Part shown: positions 46,305 through 54,905 of the stretch, in pieces
Position numbering within the stretch: position 1 is the stretch's first letter
How the letters are laid out: every line of letters begins with the position of its first letter
Origin: Peteryoungia wuzhouensis
GTDB taxonomy: Bacteria > Pseudomonadota > Alphaproteobacteria > Rhizobiales > Rhizobiaceae
Assembly: GCF_003205195.1 (NCBI RefSeq)
Contig: NZ_QJRY01000006.1
Span: forward strand, 248,001-312,000
DNA length: 64,000 bases
Reading direction: 5' to 3'
Made by a program: the position numbers and the translations under genes
Notes under the pieces: model-generated
Seen by the model: the letters and a program-made list of their open reading frames with translations, nothing else
Database searches by the model: none
Told to the model about the DNA's origin: nothing

Positions 46305-47207
46305 ATGCGCAAGATTATATCCAGCCTGACGGACGGGCGCGGCTTCGATATCGGCCTCGTCGCGCTTCCGCTCGGCTTCCTGCTTCTGATGTCCGGCCTG
46401 CCGCTTCTCTACAATGTTCTGATGAGCTTCCAGGAAGTCGACATGTTTTCCTTGGGCAGCTTTTTTCGTCCCTTCGTCGGCTTCAAGAATTATGTGACGC
46501 TGTTTTCCCAGCGGGAGACCTGGCCGATTTTTGCGAATACCGCGATCTTCGTCGCCGCCTCGATTGCCGGGCAGTTCGTGATCGGATTCGGGCTCGCCCT
46601 GTTCTTCTGGACCAATTTTCCCGGTGCCTCGTGGTTGCGAGGGCTGTTCCTCGTCTCCTGGATCATGCCGGGGCTGGTGGTGGGCGCTGTCTGGAACTGG
46701 ATCCTTTCGGGCGATTTCGGCGTCTTCAATTATTTTCTGCGCGAGACGGGCATTATCTCCTCCAACATATTCTGGCGCTCCGATCCGCAGTATTCGTTAT
46801 GGGCCGTCATCATCGCCAATATCTGGCTCGGAACATCGTTCAACATGATCCTGCTGTCGGTAGGCCTCTCCGGCATTCCGAAGGATCTTTACGAAGCCGC
46901 CGAGCTTGATGGTGCGAATGTCTGGCAGCGCTTCTGGACCATCACGCTTCCGATGATGCGTTCCACCATCGGCGCGGTCATCTCGCTCGGCTTGATCTTC
47001 ACACTGCAGCAGTTCGACCTCTTCGCCGCCATTACGTCCGGCGGTCCGAACAACTCGTCGAATGTCGCCCAGTACTGGGCCTGGGATCTTTCCTTCCGGC
47101 AATATGATTTTGCGCGCGGCGCGACCATCTCCGTCATCATGATCATCTTCGTGATGCTGGCGTCCATCGTCTATGTCCGCTCGACCCGGCAGGAGATCCG
47201 CGGATGA
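46305..47207 (+). CDS. Carbohydrate ABC transporter permease (MalF type)
   Basis: This permease of about 300 residues has the first helix LVALPLGFLLLMSGLPLLYN and the EAA loop LYEAAELDGANVWQRFWTIT. The subsequent LQQFDLFAAITSGGPNNSSN is typical of MalF-like subunits. The start at 46305 follows GGAGA; an ATG at 46281 is in the same frame. It overlaps the MalG-type permease gene by four bases. Confidence 0.92.
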   Translation: MRKIISSLTDGRGFDIGLVALPLGFLLLMSGLPLLYNVLMSFQEVDMFSLGSFFRPFVGFKNYVTLFSQRETWPIFANTAIFVAASIAGQFVIGFGLALFFWTNFPGASWLRGLFLVSWIMPGLVVGAVWNWILSGDFGVFNYFLRETGIISSNIFWRSDPQYSLWAVIIANIWLGTSFNMILLSVGLSGIPKDLYEAAELDGANVWQRFWTITLPMMRSTIGAVISLGLIFTLQQFDLFAAITSGGPNNSSNVAQYWAWDLSFRQYDFARGATISVIMIIFVMLASIVYVRSTRQEIRG

Positions 47208-48031
47208 GTGATACTGCACGCAACCGCTTGATGCTTGCCATCGCCATCGTGCTGGCGGCGATCTATCTCTTCCCGCTCTACTGGATGTACATCACCACGG
47301 TGAAGACCGGGTCGGCGATGTTCGCGACACCGCCGAGCTTTTGGCCCAGTGATCCGCAATGGGCAGCGTTTCCTTATGTCTGGGAAAGCCGGAACATGGG
47401 GCGCTACCTGTGGAACTCGCTGGTCATTGCCTTCGGTGCCGTCACGCTGATCACGGTGCTGGGCACGGGCTGCGCCTATGTACTGGCGCGCTACCGCAAT
47501 GGCTGGATCGATGTCGGGCTGTTCCTGATCCTCATGCTGCAGGTCCTGCCGGCATCGCTGATGATCACGCCGATCTTCGTCGGCTTCTCTCAGGTCGGCA
47601 TGCTGGAATATCCCCGGATTGCCGTGATCATCGCGATTGCTGCGAAAAGCATGCCCTTCTTCGTCGTGCTGGTGCGTGCCACGTTCATGAGCGTGCCCAT
47701 GGAGCTGGAAGAGGCGGCCCTCGTCGATGGCAATTCGCGCATTGGCGCCTTCTTCCACATTGTCCTGCCGCTTGCCCGCAACGGCATCCTGGTTTCTGCC
47801 ATCCTGATCTTCATGCAGGCCTTCGGTGAGTTCGTCTATTCCAAGTCGATCATCCAGGCCGCCGAATACCAGCCGGCCAGCGTGGGGCTGAATTCCTTCA
47901 TGGGGCCGAACACCAATGAGTGGAACAACATCATGGCCTTTGCCACGATATATGTGACCCCGATCCTCGCCGTCTTTGTCCTACTGCAGCGCCGGATCGT
48001 TTCCGGTCTGACCTCCGGAGCCCTGAAATGA
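47204..48031 (+). CDS. Carbohydrate ABC transporter permease (MalG type)
   Basis: This 275-residue CUT1 permease begins with the cytoplasmic leader, then helix AIYLFPLYWMYITTVKTGSA. Its EAA loop is ELEEAALVDGNSRIGAFFHI, and it ends with the MalG-type LQRRIVSGLTSGALK. Both ends overlap neighbouring genes by four bases (ATGA), making a tightly coupled transport operon. Confidence 0.92.
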   Translation: MSDTARNRLMLAIAIVLAAIYLFPLYWMYITTVKTGSAMFATPPSFWPSDPQWAAFPYVWESRNMGRYLWNSLVIAFGAVTLITVLGTGCAYVLARYRNGWIDVGLFLILMLQVLPASLMITPIFVGFSQVGMLEYPRIAVIIAIAAKSMPFFVVLVRATFMSVPMELEEAALVDGNSRIGAFFHIVLPLARNGILVSAILIFMQAFGEFVYSKSIIQAAEYQPASVGLNSFMGPNTNEWNNIMAFATIYVTPILAVFVLLQRRIVSGLTSGALK

Positions 48032-49110
48032 CCCACCAGATCGAACTCTCGGGCGTCAACAAATATTACGGCGCCTATCACGCCCTGCGCGATATCGACC
48101 TCAAGATCAAGAAAGGCTCCTTTGTCGCGCTGGTTGGGCCATCGGGTTGCGGCAAGTCGACCCTTTTGCGCTCGCTGGCCGGATTGGAGACGATATCCGC
48201 AGGTGATCTGGTGATTGCTGGCGAGCGGATGAACAATGTACCGCCGCGCAAGCGCGATCTGGCCATGGTGTTTCAGTCCTATGCCCTCTATCCGCATATG
48301 ACGGTTGAGCAGAACCTCACCTATTCCTTGCGCATCCGCGGCATGAAAAAAGCCGAGACGAAAAAGGCGGCAGAGGAAGTCGCGGCGACCACGGGGTTGT
48401 CGAACCTTTTGCATCGTTACCCGCGTGAACTGTCCGGCGGTCAGCGCCAGCGCGTCGCGATGAGCCGTGCGATCATTCGCAATCCCAAGGCCTTTCTCTT
48501 CGACGAGCCTTTGTCCAATCTCGACGCGGCGCTGAGGGTGCATATGCGTAAGGAGATCCGGACCCTGCATGACCGGCTCGGGGCAACCTCCGTCTATGTC
48601 ACCCATGACCAGATCGAGGCGATGACCATGGCCGATCATGTGGTGGTTATGCGGCAGGGTGTGATCGAACAGCAGGGCGCGCCCCTCGATCTCTACGACC
48701 GCCCGGTCAACAAGTTCGTGGCGGGCTTCATCGGCTCGCCTGCGATGAACTTCATTCCCGCCTTGCCGGGGCCGGATGGGCGTTCCCTGATACTCGACCT
48801 TGGGACACAGCAGGTCGTCACGTTGGATCGCCCGGTTCCGCAGGTCAGCAAGCTCATCGTCGGTCTTCGCCCCGAACATTTGCGCATCGTTCCGGATCAC
48901 GATGCAATGTTGCGGCTGCCGGTCGCAGTCGTCGAGAGCACGGGATCAACCACGTACATCACATCGGCCACAGTGCCAGAAATCAGCGTGGTGGTCGGCG
49001 AGCGACAGACCTTGAGCCACGGGCAGGTCATCGGCCTGTCTTTCGATCCGCGCCATCTGCATCTGTTCGATCAGGAGACAGAACAGCGCATCGACGCGGA
49101 ACGCGCGTGA
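48028..49110 (+). CDS. Sugar ABC transporter ATP-binding protein (UgpC/MalK type)
   Basis: This 360-residue ATPase has Walker [10 protein letters not shown], signature [15 protein letters not shown] and [12 protein letters not shown]. The switch segment SVYVTHDQIEAMTMADHVVV and a TOBE C-terminal domain (LIVGLRPEHLRIV) follow. The ATG at 48028 overlaps the permease stop. It is the last gene of the LacI-controlled operon and the last non-photosynthesis gene before the cluster begins. Confidence 0.93.
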   Translation: MTHQIELSGVNKYYGAYHALRDIDLKIKKGSFVALVGPSGCGKSTLLRSLAGLETISAGDLVIAGERMNNVPPRKRDLAMVFQSYALYPHMTVEQNLTYSLRIRGMKKAETKKAAEEVAATTGLSNLLHRYPRELSGGQRQRVAMSRAIIRNPKAFLFDEPLSNLDAALRVHMRKEIRTLHDRLGATSVYVTHDQIEAMTMADHVVVMRQGVIEQQGAPLDLYDRPVNKFVAGFIGSPAMNFIPALPGPDGRSLILDLGTQQVVTLDRPVPQVSKLIVGLRPEHLRIVPDHDAMLRLPVAVVESTGSTTYITSATVPEISVVVGERQTLSHGQVIGLSFDPRHLHLFDQETEQRIDAERA

Positions 49111-49251
49111 CGACCCCAATCCGGAAATGTGGTCATGAGTGGAAAGCCGCAAAGCGCTCGAAAGAAAGGGGCCGCCGCCAGCTTCGCCATATCGGGTTAT
49201 CGGTGCCCGCGTGTGTCCCAGCGCGTTTCGCGTTTTAACGGACGCGATGGC

Positions 49252-50178
49252 TCAGGCGCCAATCCGGTCTGCCAGATGCATCACTTCAAGCGCGGATTTT
49301 GCCACCATGTCGGCGCCGATCGCGTTGAACGCGAGGGGGTGCTTCATGACTGCCGGGCCACCGAGCGCGATCTTCATTCTGCTTAAGGCGCGGTTGGATT
49401 GGATCCGGCGCACAGCCTCGGCACATTGCTCGACTTCATCGATACGACCGACGGAAATCCCGAGCAGCGCATAGGACGAGTTGGAAAGCCGCATATAGAG
49501 GCTGTCGTCCAGTTCGAGATCGGCGCCGCCATCGACATCCCATCCCATGTCCCGGAAACAGGACGCGACGATCGAGACCCCGATGGTGTGCATCGCGCCT
49601 TGCGTTCGAGCCAGCAGCACGCGTCGAGACCGCTGGCGGTCGCGAATGGTCTGGCTGCGGCTCTGTGAGAGATGGTTGACGATCATGCCAAGCCGCGTGG
49701 ATGCCACGGCAACCTGAATGAAGTCCGTTTCGTCGTGACACCAAAGCCTGCCCAGCTGCGCTGCGACTGGCGAGAAGAGGTGGATTGCCAGCGTATGCAT
49801 GGGAATGTCGCTGCGCTGCAGCTCGTCGATCATGTCCCGATGGCCTCGCGGGTCGGCCTGGATCAGGGCAGCAGAGAGCGCGCCGCGATAACCAATCGCC
49901 GTTTCCGTTCCGGGAAGCTGGCGTGCCTTTGGATCGAGTTCCGGGTGAAGGTGAAAGTCGATATCCGAAGGCATGGCCTCATCGGACAGATCCGTCACCA
50001 ATTCTTTATGCGCCGCCCCTACAATTCTAGGGACCGCACCTCGTATGGCGTTTTCGAGCACGCGTTGTTCGAGGCTCGAGAGCCTCGGATCGCCGGTGTT
50101 GTGGGCCGATTTCCCATCGTTCTTTTGGGGTGGATCGCCGGTCCCTTTCGGCGGCCCCCCGAATTTGTCACCCGCCAT
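49252..50178 (-). CDS. Cobalamin-binding-domain protein related to PpaA/AerR
   Basis: This 308-residue soluble protein begins with about 30 low-complexity Gly/Pro/Lys residues. A helical cap region contains RLWCHDETDFIQVAVASTRL (residues 144-163), and a B12-binding fold follows, with GAMHTIG at 194-200. His197 is placed like the cobalt-ligating His of B12 domains, though the usual preceding acidic residue is missing. It ends with LGGPAVMKHPLAFNAIGAD. The start at 50178 follows GGGAGGG; the frame opens at 50217. It resembles the ppaA-type protein at 58713 in overall design. It could be a second tetrapyrrole- or cobalamin-dependent light or redox regulator; its partner is unknown. Confidence 0.8.
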   Translation of the reverse strand: MAGDKFGGPPKGTGDPPQKNDGKSAHNTGDPRLSSLEQRVLENAIRGAVPRIVGAAHKELVTDLSDEAMPSDIDFHLHPELDPKARQLPGTETAIGYRGALSAALIQADPRGHRDMIDELQRSDIPMHTLAIHLFSPVAAQLGRLWCHDETDFIQVAVASTRLGMIVNHLSQSRSQTIRDRQRSRRVLLARTQGAMHTIGVSIVASCFRDMGWDVDGGADLELDDSLYMRLSNSSYALLGISVGRIDEVEQCAEAVRRIQSNRALSRMKIALGGPAVMKHPLAFNAIGADMVAKSALEVMHLADRIGA

Positions 50179-50299
50179 GTTACCCTCCCGGTCATCGGCT
50201 TGGGCGGATCCGCTCATCCCGATGGGATACTACCTCATTCTTTCCCTGTCGCCAAACCGATCGTAGTCTTATACGCCGGCCGGCGTCCTGCGGTTTAGT

Positions 50300-52189
50300 T
50301 CAGCGATCCTCTGCGCGGTGCAAACGAGCCGGCAATTCCTGTTGACCGGCGCGGGCAGAGCGCCGGAGATCGGCGGATGTGCGAACAGGAATTGCGCCTG
50401 TCCGTGCGGCCGCGGCGATGTGCCGGGCCGTCAGTTTTGCCTCTTCATACATGTCTTCAGGGCTCGCCTGAGCGATGAAGGTGTCGGGCAATGTCAGCGT
50501 GCGGATTGCGCAGCGACCGTCCAGCATGCCGCGATTGGCCAGATGATGCAGGACGAGTGCACCGAACCCGCCGGTCGAGCCTTCCTCGACGGTCACCAGC
50601 ATGACGTGGTTTTCGACCAGATCGGCCAGCAGGGCCGTATCGAGTGGCTTTGCAAAGCGGGCGTCGGCAACCGTCACCGAATACCCTTCCAGGGCGAGAA
50701 GCCGCCGGGCTTTCAGGCATTCGCCCAGCCGAGTGCCGAACGACAGCAATGCGATCTGGCTCCCCTGTTCGACGATGCGGCCTTTGCCGATCGGGAGCAG
50801 CTCGCCCTGTGCCGGCAAGGGCGTGCCGGTGCCTTCGCCGCGCGGGAAGCGGAAGGCGATAGGCCCCTGGTCATGGGCAGCGGCCGTCGCCACCATGTGG
50901 ACCAGTTCCGCCTCATCACTCGCGGCCATGACCGTGAAGCCGGGCAGGTTGGCCAGATAGAGAATGTCGAACGCACCCGCATGGGTCGGTCCGTCGGCAC
51001 CCACCAGCCCGGCCCGGTCGATCGCGAAGCGCACCGGCAGCTGCTGCAAGGCGACATCATGGACGATCTGGTCGAAGGCACGCTGCAGGAAGGTGGAATA
51101 GATGGCGCAGAACGGCTTCATGCCGCTCGCGGCAAGTCCGGCGGCGAAGGTGACCGCGTGCTGCTCGGCAATGCCGACATCAAAGGCGCGCTCGGGGAAG
51201 GTCGCTGCAAAGCGGTCGACGCCTGTACCCGATGCCATGGCTGCCGTGATTGCAACGATCCGGTTGTCAACCTTCGCTTCCGCGATCAAAGCATCGGCAA
51301 AAACCTTCGTATAGCTCGGCGCCTTGGCTTGTATCTTCTGCTGGATGCCGGTTGTCACCTCGAAGGGATTGACGCCATGATACTTGTCGGCGGCCTGTTC
51401 AGCCGGGCCATAGCCGGCACCCTTGCGTGTGCGCACATGCAGAAGAACCGGACCGCCTGTCCGTGACTTGAGCTCGCCAAGCACGGCGAGAAGGGCATCA
51501 AGATCATGGCCATCCAGCGGCCCACGGTAGTCGAAGCCGAAATTGCTGAAGAGATTGCCGGCAACGGCTTCAGCGCCTTTTCGGATCTCGGCCAGATGGT
51601 TGGTCAACGCACCAGTTGAGGGCGAGATTGACATATCGTTATCGTTGAGGATCACGATTAGCGGGCGGTTGGACATGCCTGCATTGTTCATGGCTTCGAA
51701 GGCCATGCCCGCCGACATGGCGCCGTCGCCGATGATGCACACGACGTGACCGTCCTCACCCTTAAGGTCACGGGCTGTCGCAAATCCAAGGCCGGCCGAA
51801 ATCGAAGTCGACGAATGCGCGGCCCCGAAGGGGTCGAAGGCGCTTTCGAGGCGGCGGGTAAAGCCGGAGAGACCGTTCTTCTTCCTGAGGCTGCGCATTC
51901 GCTCGCGCCGTCCAGTCAGAATCTTGTGGGGGTAGCACTGGTGGCTGACGTCCCAGATGATCGTGTCCTTTGGGGCGTCGAAAATGGTGTGCAGGGCGAC
52001 GGTGAGCTCTATGACGCCGAGGCTGGATCCGAGGTGGCCGCCGGTTTCCGAAACGATGCGCAATGTCTCGTCCCTGAGCTCTCCCGCCAAACGACAGAGC
52101 GCATTGCGGTCCATACGCTTCAGGTCGTCCGGAGATTTCACCTGGTCGAGCAAAGGGGTGGCGACATCATTCGCACAAGACAGACCCAC
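50300..52189 (-). CDS. dxs: 1-deoxy-D-xylulose-5-phosphate synthase
   Basis: This 629-residue thiamine-diphosphate enzyme condenses pyruvate and glyceraldehyde 3-phosphate, the first step of the MEP isoprenoid pathway feeding carotenoids and the bacteriochlorophyll tail. The thiamine-binding motif [18 protein letters not shown] and the LNDNDMSIS segment lie in domain [14 protein letters not shown] holds an active-site His, and [15 protein letters not shown] belongs to the transketolase-type central domain. A copy in a photosynthesis cluster is typical of purple bacteria, often in addition to a housekeeping copy. A PpsR-type palindrome lies 131-148 bases upstream. The extreme C-terminus is Arg-rich. 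Confidence 0.96.
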   Translation of the reverse strand: MGLSCANDVATPLLDQVKSPDDLKRMDRNALCRLAGELRDETLRIVSETGGHLGSSLGVIELTVALHTIFDAPKDTIIWDVSHQCYPHKILTGRRERMRSLRKKNGLSGFTRRLESAFDPFGAAHSSTSISAGLGFATARDLKGEDGHVVCIIGDGAMSAGMAFEAMNNAGMSNRPLIVILNDNDMSISPSTGALTNHLAEIRKGAEAVAGNLFSNFGFDYRGPLDGHDLDALLAVLGELKSRTGGPVLLHVRTRKGAGYGPAEQAADKYHGVNPFEVTTGIQQKIQAKAPSYTKVFADALIAEAKVDNRIVAITAAMASGTGVDRFAATFPERAFDVGIAEQHAVTFAAGLAASGMKPFCAIYSTFLQRAFDQIVHDVALQQLPVRFAIDRAGLVGADGPTHAGAFDILYLANLPGFTVMAASDEAELVHMVATAAAHDQGPIAFRFPRGEGTGTPLPAQGELLPIGKGRIVEQGSQIALLSFGTRLGECLKARRLLALEGYSVTVADARFAKPLDTALLADLVENHVMLVTVEEGSTGGFGALVLHHLANRGMLDGRCAIRTLTLPDTFIAQASPEDMYEEAKLTARHIAAAARTGAIPVRTSADLRRSARAGQQELPARLHRAEDR

Positions 52190-52319
52190 TGCGCTCTCCT
52201 CCCACGCATGTGGCCAATTCTTCGCGGCTTGCTGCTTTCGAATTCGCCAATCTGGCGCTTACGGAAGTCGTTGCCTGAGAATGGTCCAATAGGCACATCT
52301 TCGGAGAAGAAATGCGATA

Positions 52320-52337
52320 TGTAAACTTTTTTTTACA
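52320..52337 (-). promoter_or_regulatory. PpsR-type operator upstream of dxs
   Basis: TGTAAACTTTTTTTTACA fits TGT-N12-ACA with 6-bp symmetric arms. On the minus strand its right end reads TTTACA, a -35-like box 17 bases before GAAGAT (52302-52297). It is between cycA and dxs. Confidence 0.55.
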
Positions 52338-52391
52338 CTTTGGTCGCAGATTCCGCCGGAATTTTCATCCCGGCGGAGCGAAAGACGCAGC

Positions 52392-52781
52392 TTACTGAGC
52401 CGGGCTGAAGGTTTTCACGTAGGCAATCACGTTTGCGACGTCCTTCGGATCCTTCAGGCCGGGAAAGGCCATCTTGGTGCCCTTCACGACGCCACGAGGG
52501 TCGGCGAGATAGGTGGTCAGCAGGGCTTCGTCCCAAACTTTCCCCGCACCGAAATCGGTCATGGCCTTGGAGTATTTGAAGCCCGCCGCAGTGCCCGGCT
52601 GCCTGCCGATCACACCCTGAAGCGACGGGCCGACCTTCTGCTTGTCGCTATCGATGTTGTGACAGACGGCGCACTTCTTGAAGACCGTTGCGCCGGCGGC
52701 GGCGTCGCCTTCCTGGGCAAAGGCGTTGGTTGACAAGAGCAGTGCGGCGGCTGTGCATGCGGCTACAATAATCCTCGACAT
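52392..52781 (-). CDS. cycA: Cytochrome c2
   Basis: This 129-residue precursor has a signal peptide ending STNAFAQ and a class I c-type cytochrome domain. The haem is attached by CAVCH (Cys37, Cys40, His41), and the axial Met is Met104 in KGTKMAFPG. It carries electrons in the periplasm, in purple bacteria between the cytochrome bc1 complex and the photosynthetic reaction centre or oxidase. The start at 52781 follows GGGAGGATACC; the frame opens at 52844. Its place next to dxs and tspO in the photosynthesis cluster suggests that the photosynthetic role is important. Confidence 0.93.
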   Translation of the reverse strand: MSRIIVAACTAAALLLSTNAFAQEGDAAAGATVFKKCAVCHNIDSDKQKVGPSLQGVIGRQPGTAAGFKYSKAMTDFGAGKVWDEALLTTYLADPRGVVKGTKMAFPGLKDPKDVANVIAYVKTFSPAQ

Positions 52782-52950
52782 TGGTATCCTCCCATGGCAT
52801 CGCGGATAAAAATCATATGTATTGCTGGCATGAAGTATCGCCATCTGCGCAAGGGCGCTGGATGGTCAGTCTTGCATCGTGGTGCATTCTGCGGAACCGC
52901 ACACGTGCAGTTCGCTTTTGATAATACGCAAACAGACCGGGAGCCGGATC

Positions 52951-53397
52951 ATGGCAGCAGTCGTCTTTATTGTCATCGTGCTTGCGGCCGCCTCCAGCGG
53001 CGCCATCTTCAAGCCCGGAGAATGGTACGAGACCCTGCGCAAACCCGGCTGGACGCCGCCGAAATGGGCTTTTCCCGTCGTCTGGTCCATCCTCTACGTG
53101 ATGATCGGTTATGCCGGCTGGCTGGTCTGGACGACCGCTGGCTGGTCCCTGCCAATGGGGCTGTGGGCCTTGCAGATCGTGGTGAACGCACTCTGGTCCT
53201 TCTTCTTTTTTGGCCTGCGGCGCATGGATCTTGCACTTGTTGATGTCGCCATACTCTGGCTCTCGGTGGCCCTGTTCATTGTCGCCGCATGGTCCGTGGT
53301 GCCGCTCGCTGCATTGCTGTTCGTGCCCTATCTCGCCTGGGTAACGGCTGCAGCCAGCCTCAATCATTCCGTTCGACGCCTCAATCCGGACGCCTGA
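52951..53397 (+). CDS. tspO: TspO/MBR-family tryptophan-rich membrane protein
   Basis: This 148-residue protein with five hydrophobic segments carries the Trp-rich pattern of TspO (CrtK): PGEWYETLRKPGWTPPKWAF, then WLVWTTAGW and LNHSVRR at the end. TspO binds tetrapyrroles and in Rhodobacter modulates photosynthesis gene expression. The start at 52951 follows GGAG; a longer frame opens at 52879. It is the only plus-strand gene in this part of the cluster, divergent from cycA and convergent with a small membrane-protein gene that overlaps its 3' end by 34 bases. Confidence 0.92.
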   Translation: MAAVVFIVIVLAAASSGAIFKPGEWYETLRKPGWTPPKWAFPVVWSILYVMIGYAGWLVWTTAGWSLPMGLWALQIVVNALWSFFFFGLRRMDLALVDVAILWLSVALFIVAAWSVVPLAALLFVPYLAWVTAAASLNHSVRRLNPDA

Positions 53398-53675
53398 GCG
53401 GAGAGCCTGGCGCGCAAATCCAGCAGAAATGCGATCAGCGAAAGCGCAAGAAGGCCAGCGAGCAACAGGATTGGCCCCTGGCGCATCGCGCCGCCGAATG
53501 CCGCAAGCAATGCGCTTCCCGAGACGGCATTGGCCAGGAGCGCGCGCAGAGTGGCGCGGGGTGCAGGCGACAGCCGGGCAGCTGCGATCGTGACCGTCCA
53601 CAGTACGAGGATCGCGATCACGCTGACCCAGCCGGAGGTGAAGAATGCGGTCAGCCACGCCGTCATCTCTGCCAT
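53364..53675 (-). CDS. Small membrane protein downstream of bchP, function unknown
   Basis: This 103-residue protein has three apparent hydrophobic segments (about residues 15-33, 43-60 and 68-86) and a basic C-terminus (RARLSAQASGLRRRTE). It is not recognised. Its start overlaps the bchP stop by 13 bases, consistent with translational coupling, and its 3' end overlaps the convergent tspO gene by 34 bases. An alternative start lies at 53666 (MTAWLTAFF). The combination of hydrophobic periodicity and coupling makes it likely to be real, possibly a small partner of the pigment or carotenoid machinery, but no role can be assigned. Confidence 0.7.
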   Translation of the reverse strand: MAEMTAWLTAFFTSGWVSVIAILVLWTVTIAAARLSPAPRATLRALLANAVSGSALLAAFGGAMRQGPILLLAGLLALSLIAFLLDLRARLSAQASGLRRRTE

Positions 53676-54871
53676 GCCGGAATGCCGAAGAGCTTCGCGA
53701 GGTCCTTGGTGAAAACGCGCAGATGCGCCAGCAGATCACGACGGACGAGCTTCTTGTTGAGATAGGATTCCCAGGTCAGCCGCTGCACATCGGGGTCAGC
53801 GCACATGGCGACGAATTTTTCGCGCAGCCGGTCGTTGCGGTACCAGATCGTCTGCATCATCCCTAGAATGAAGAACACACGCCCATGGGCTCGCATGAAG
53901 CTGCGGCGTGCCTCCGCCAGGGGCTTGCCGCTGTTCAGGAGCAGAGACTGATGCATGGCCTCGGCCGACAGCCGCCCGCAGAGCATGGCATAATAGATCC
54001 CTTCGCCCGAGGACGGGGCCACTGTGCCGGCGGCATCGCCGGCCAGAAGCACGTTGCGGCCATTGTCCCAACTCTTCATGGGCTTGAGCGGCAAAGGTGC
54101 CCCCTCTCGACGAATGACGGTGCAGTCGCCAAGCCCGGCGGCTTGCCGGAGCTTGATTGTGGCCTCCCGGATGTTGTGCCCCTTGACCGCGGTGCCACTG
54201 CCGATGCTGGTGTGTTTGCCGTGTGGAAAGACCCAGCCGTAAAAATCCGGCGAAATCCGGCCGTCATAGATGACGTCGCATCGATCGGCTCGGAAACCGT
54301 CGGGCAAGCGGTCGACCGGAGTCTCGATGATCTCATGATAGGCGAAGACATAAGGCGGCTTGCGCGCGGCGGGGAACATCAGGCGGCGCACGGCTGAATT
54401 CGCACCATCGGCACCGATTACACGACGCGCACCGATATGAATGGCGGAACGGTCGCGTTCCTCGCCCCCCGTTGGGCTCAGCGTCAATTCGAGCACTCCC
54501 TGGTCGCCGTCGCGAACGGTTTCAAGCTTGGCGGTCAGGCGGTTGGCACCGGCTTCGGCCGCGCGTTGGCGCAGATAGGGATCGAACGTGGCACGATCGA
54601 CCATGCCGACATAACCGATGTCACCGATCGTCATGTCGACGCTTCGCCCGGATGGCGCGATGATGCGGGCGGCGTTTGCCCGCGCGACCAGCTGGTCATC
54701 GCAAATTGCGAAGTCGACAAGCGCTCGCGAAGGGATGGCTCCGCCGCAGGGCTTGATGCGGTTGTCGGGGTCAACAAGGACGACACTGTGGCCCATTTCC
54801 GCCAGTCTTTCGGCCGCCACGGCACCGCAGGGTCCTCCGCCGATGACGGCGACATCATAGGTCTTCCGCAT
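53663..54871 (-). CDS. bchP: Geranylgeranyl diphosphate/bacteriochlorophyll reductase
   Basis: This 402-residue FAD-dependent enzyme reduces three double bonds of the geranylgeranyl tail (as the diphosphate or on bacteriochlorophyll) to phytyl. The flavin-binding AVIGGGPCGAVAAERLAEMG is at the N-terminus, RRVIGADGANSAVRR contacts NADPH or FAD, and VLLAGDAAGTVAPSSGEGIY is the second conserved FAD region. Substrate-region residues include YHEIIETPVDRLPDGFRADR. It lies in the order bchG, pucC-like, bchP, as in several purple bacteria, and is probably transcribed from the PpsR-controlled bchG promoter. Confidence 0.95.
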   Translation of the reverse strand: MRKTYDVAVIGGGPCGAVAAERLAEMGHSVVLVDPDNRIKPCGGAIPSRALVDFAICDDQLVARANAARIIAPSGRSVDMTIGDIGYVGMVDRATFDPYLRQRAAEAGANRLTAKLETVRDGDQGVLELTLSPTGGEERDRSAIHIGARRVIGADGANSAVRRLMFPAARKPPYVFAYHEIIETPVDRLPDGFRADRCDVIYDGRISPDFYGWVFPHGKHTSIGSGTAVKGHNIREATIKLRQAAGLGDCTVIRREGAPLPLKPMKSWDNGRNVLLAGDAAGTVAPSSGEGIYYAMLCGRLSAEAMHQSLLLNSGKPLAEARRSFMRAHGRVFFILGMMQTIWYRNDRLREKFVAMCADPDVQRLTWESYLNKKLVRRDLLAHLRVFTKDLAKLFGIPAWQR

Positions 54872-54905
54872 GCGCTTCTCCCTGCCGGTGCGCCGGCGTC
54901 AGGGT

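Noticed and set aside
50273..50286. Palindrome ACGCCGGCCGGCGT downstream of dxs
   Set aside because: It has no loop and no T run, and short GC palindromes are common by chance in this DNA.
52353..52376. Stem CCGCCGG/CCGGCGG downstream of cycA as terminator
   Set aside because: The 7-bp stem with a 10-base loop is not followed by a T tract in the transcript direction; kept out of the feature list as too weak.
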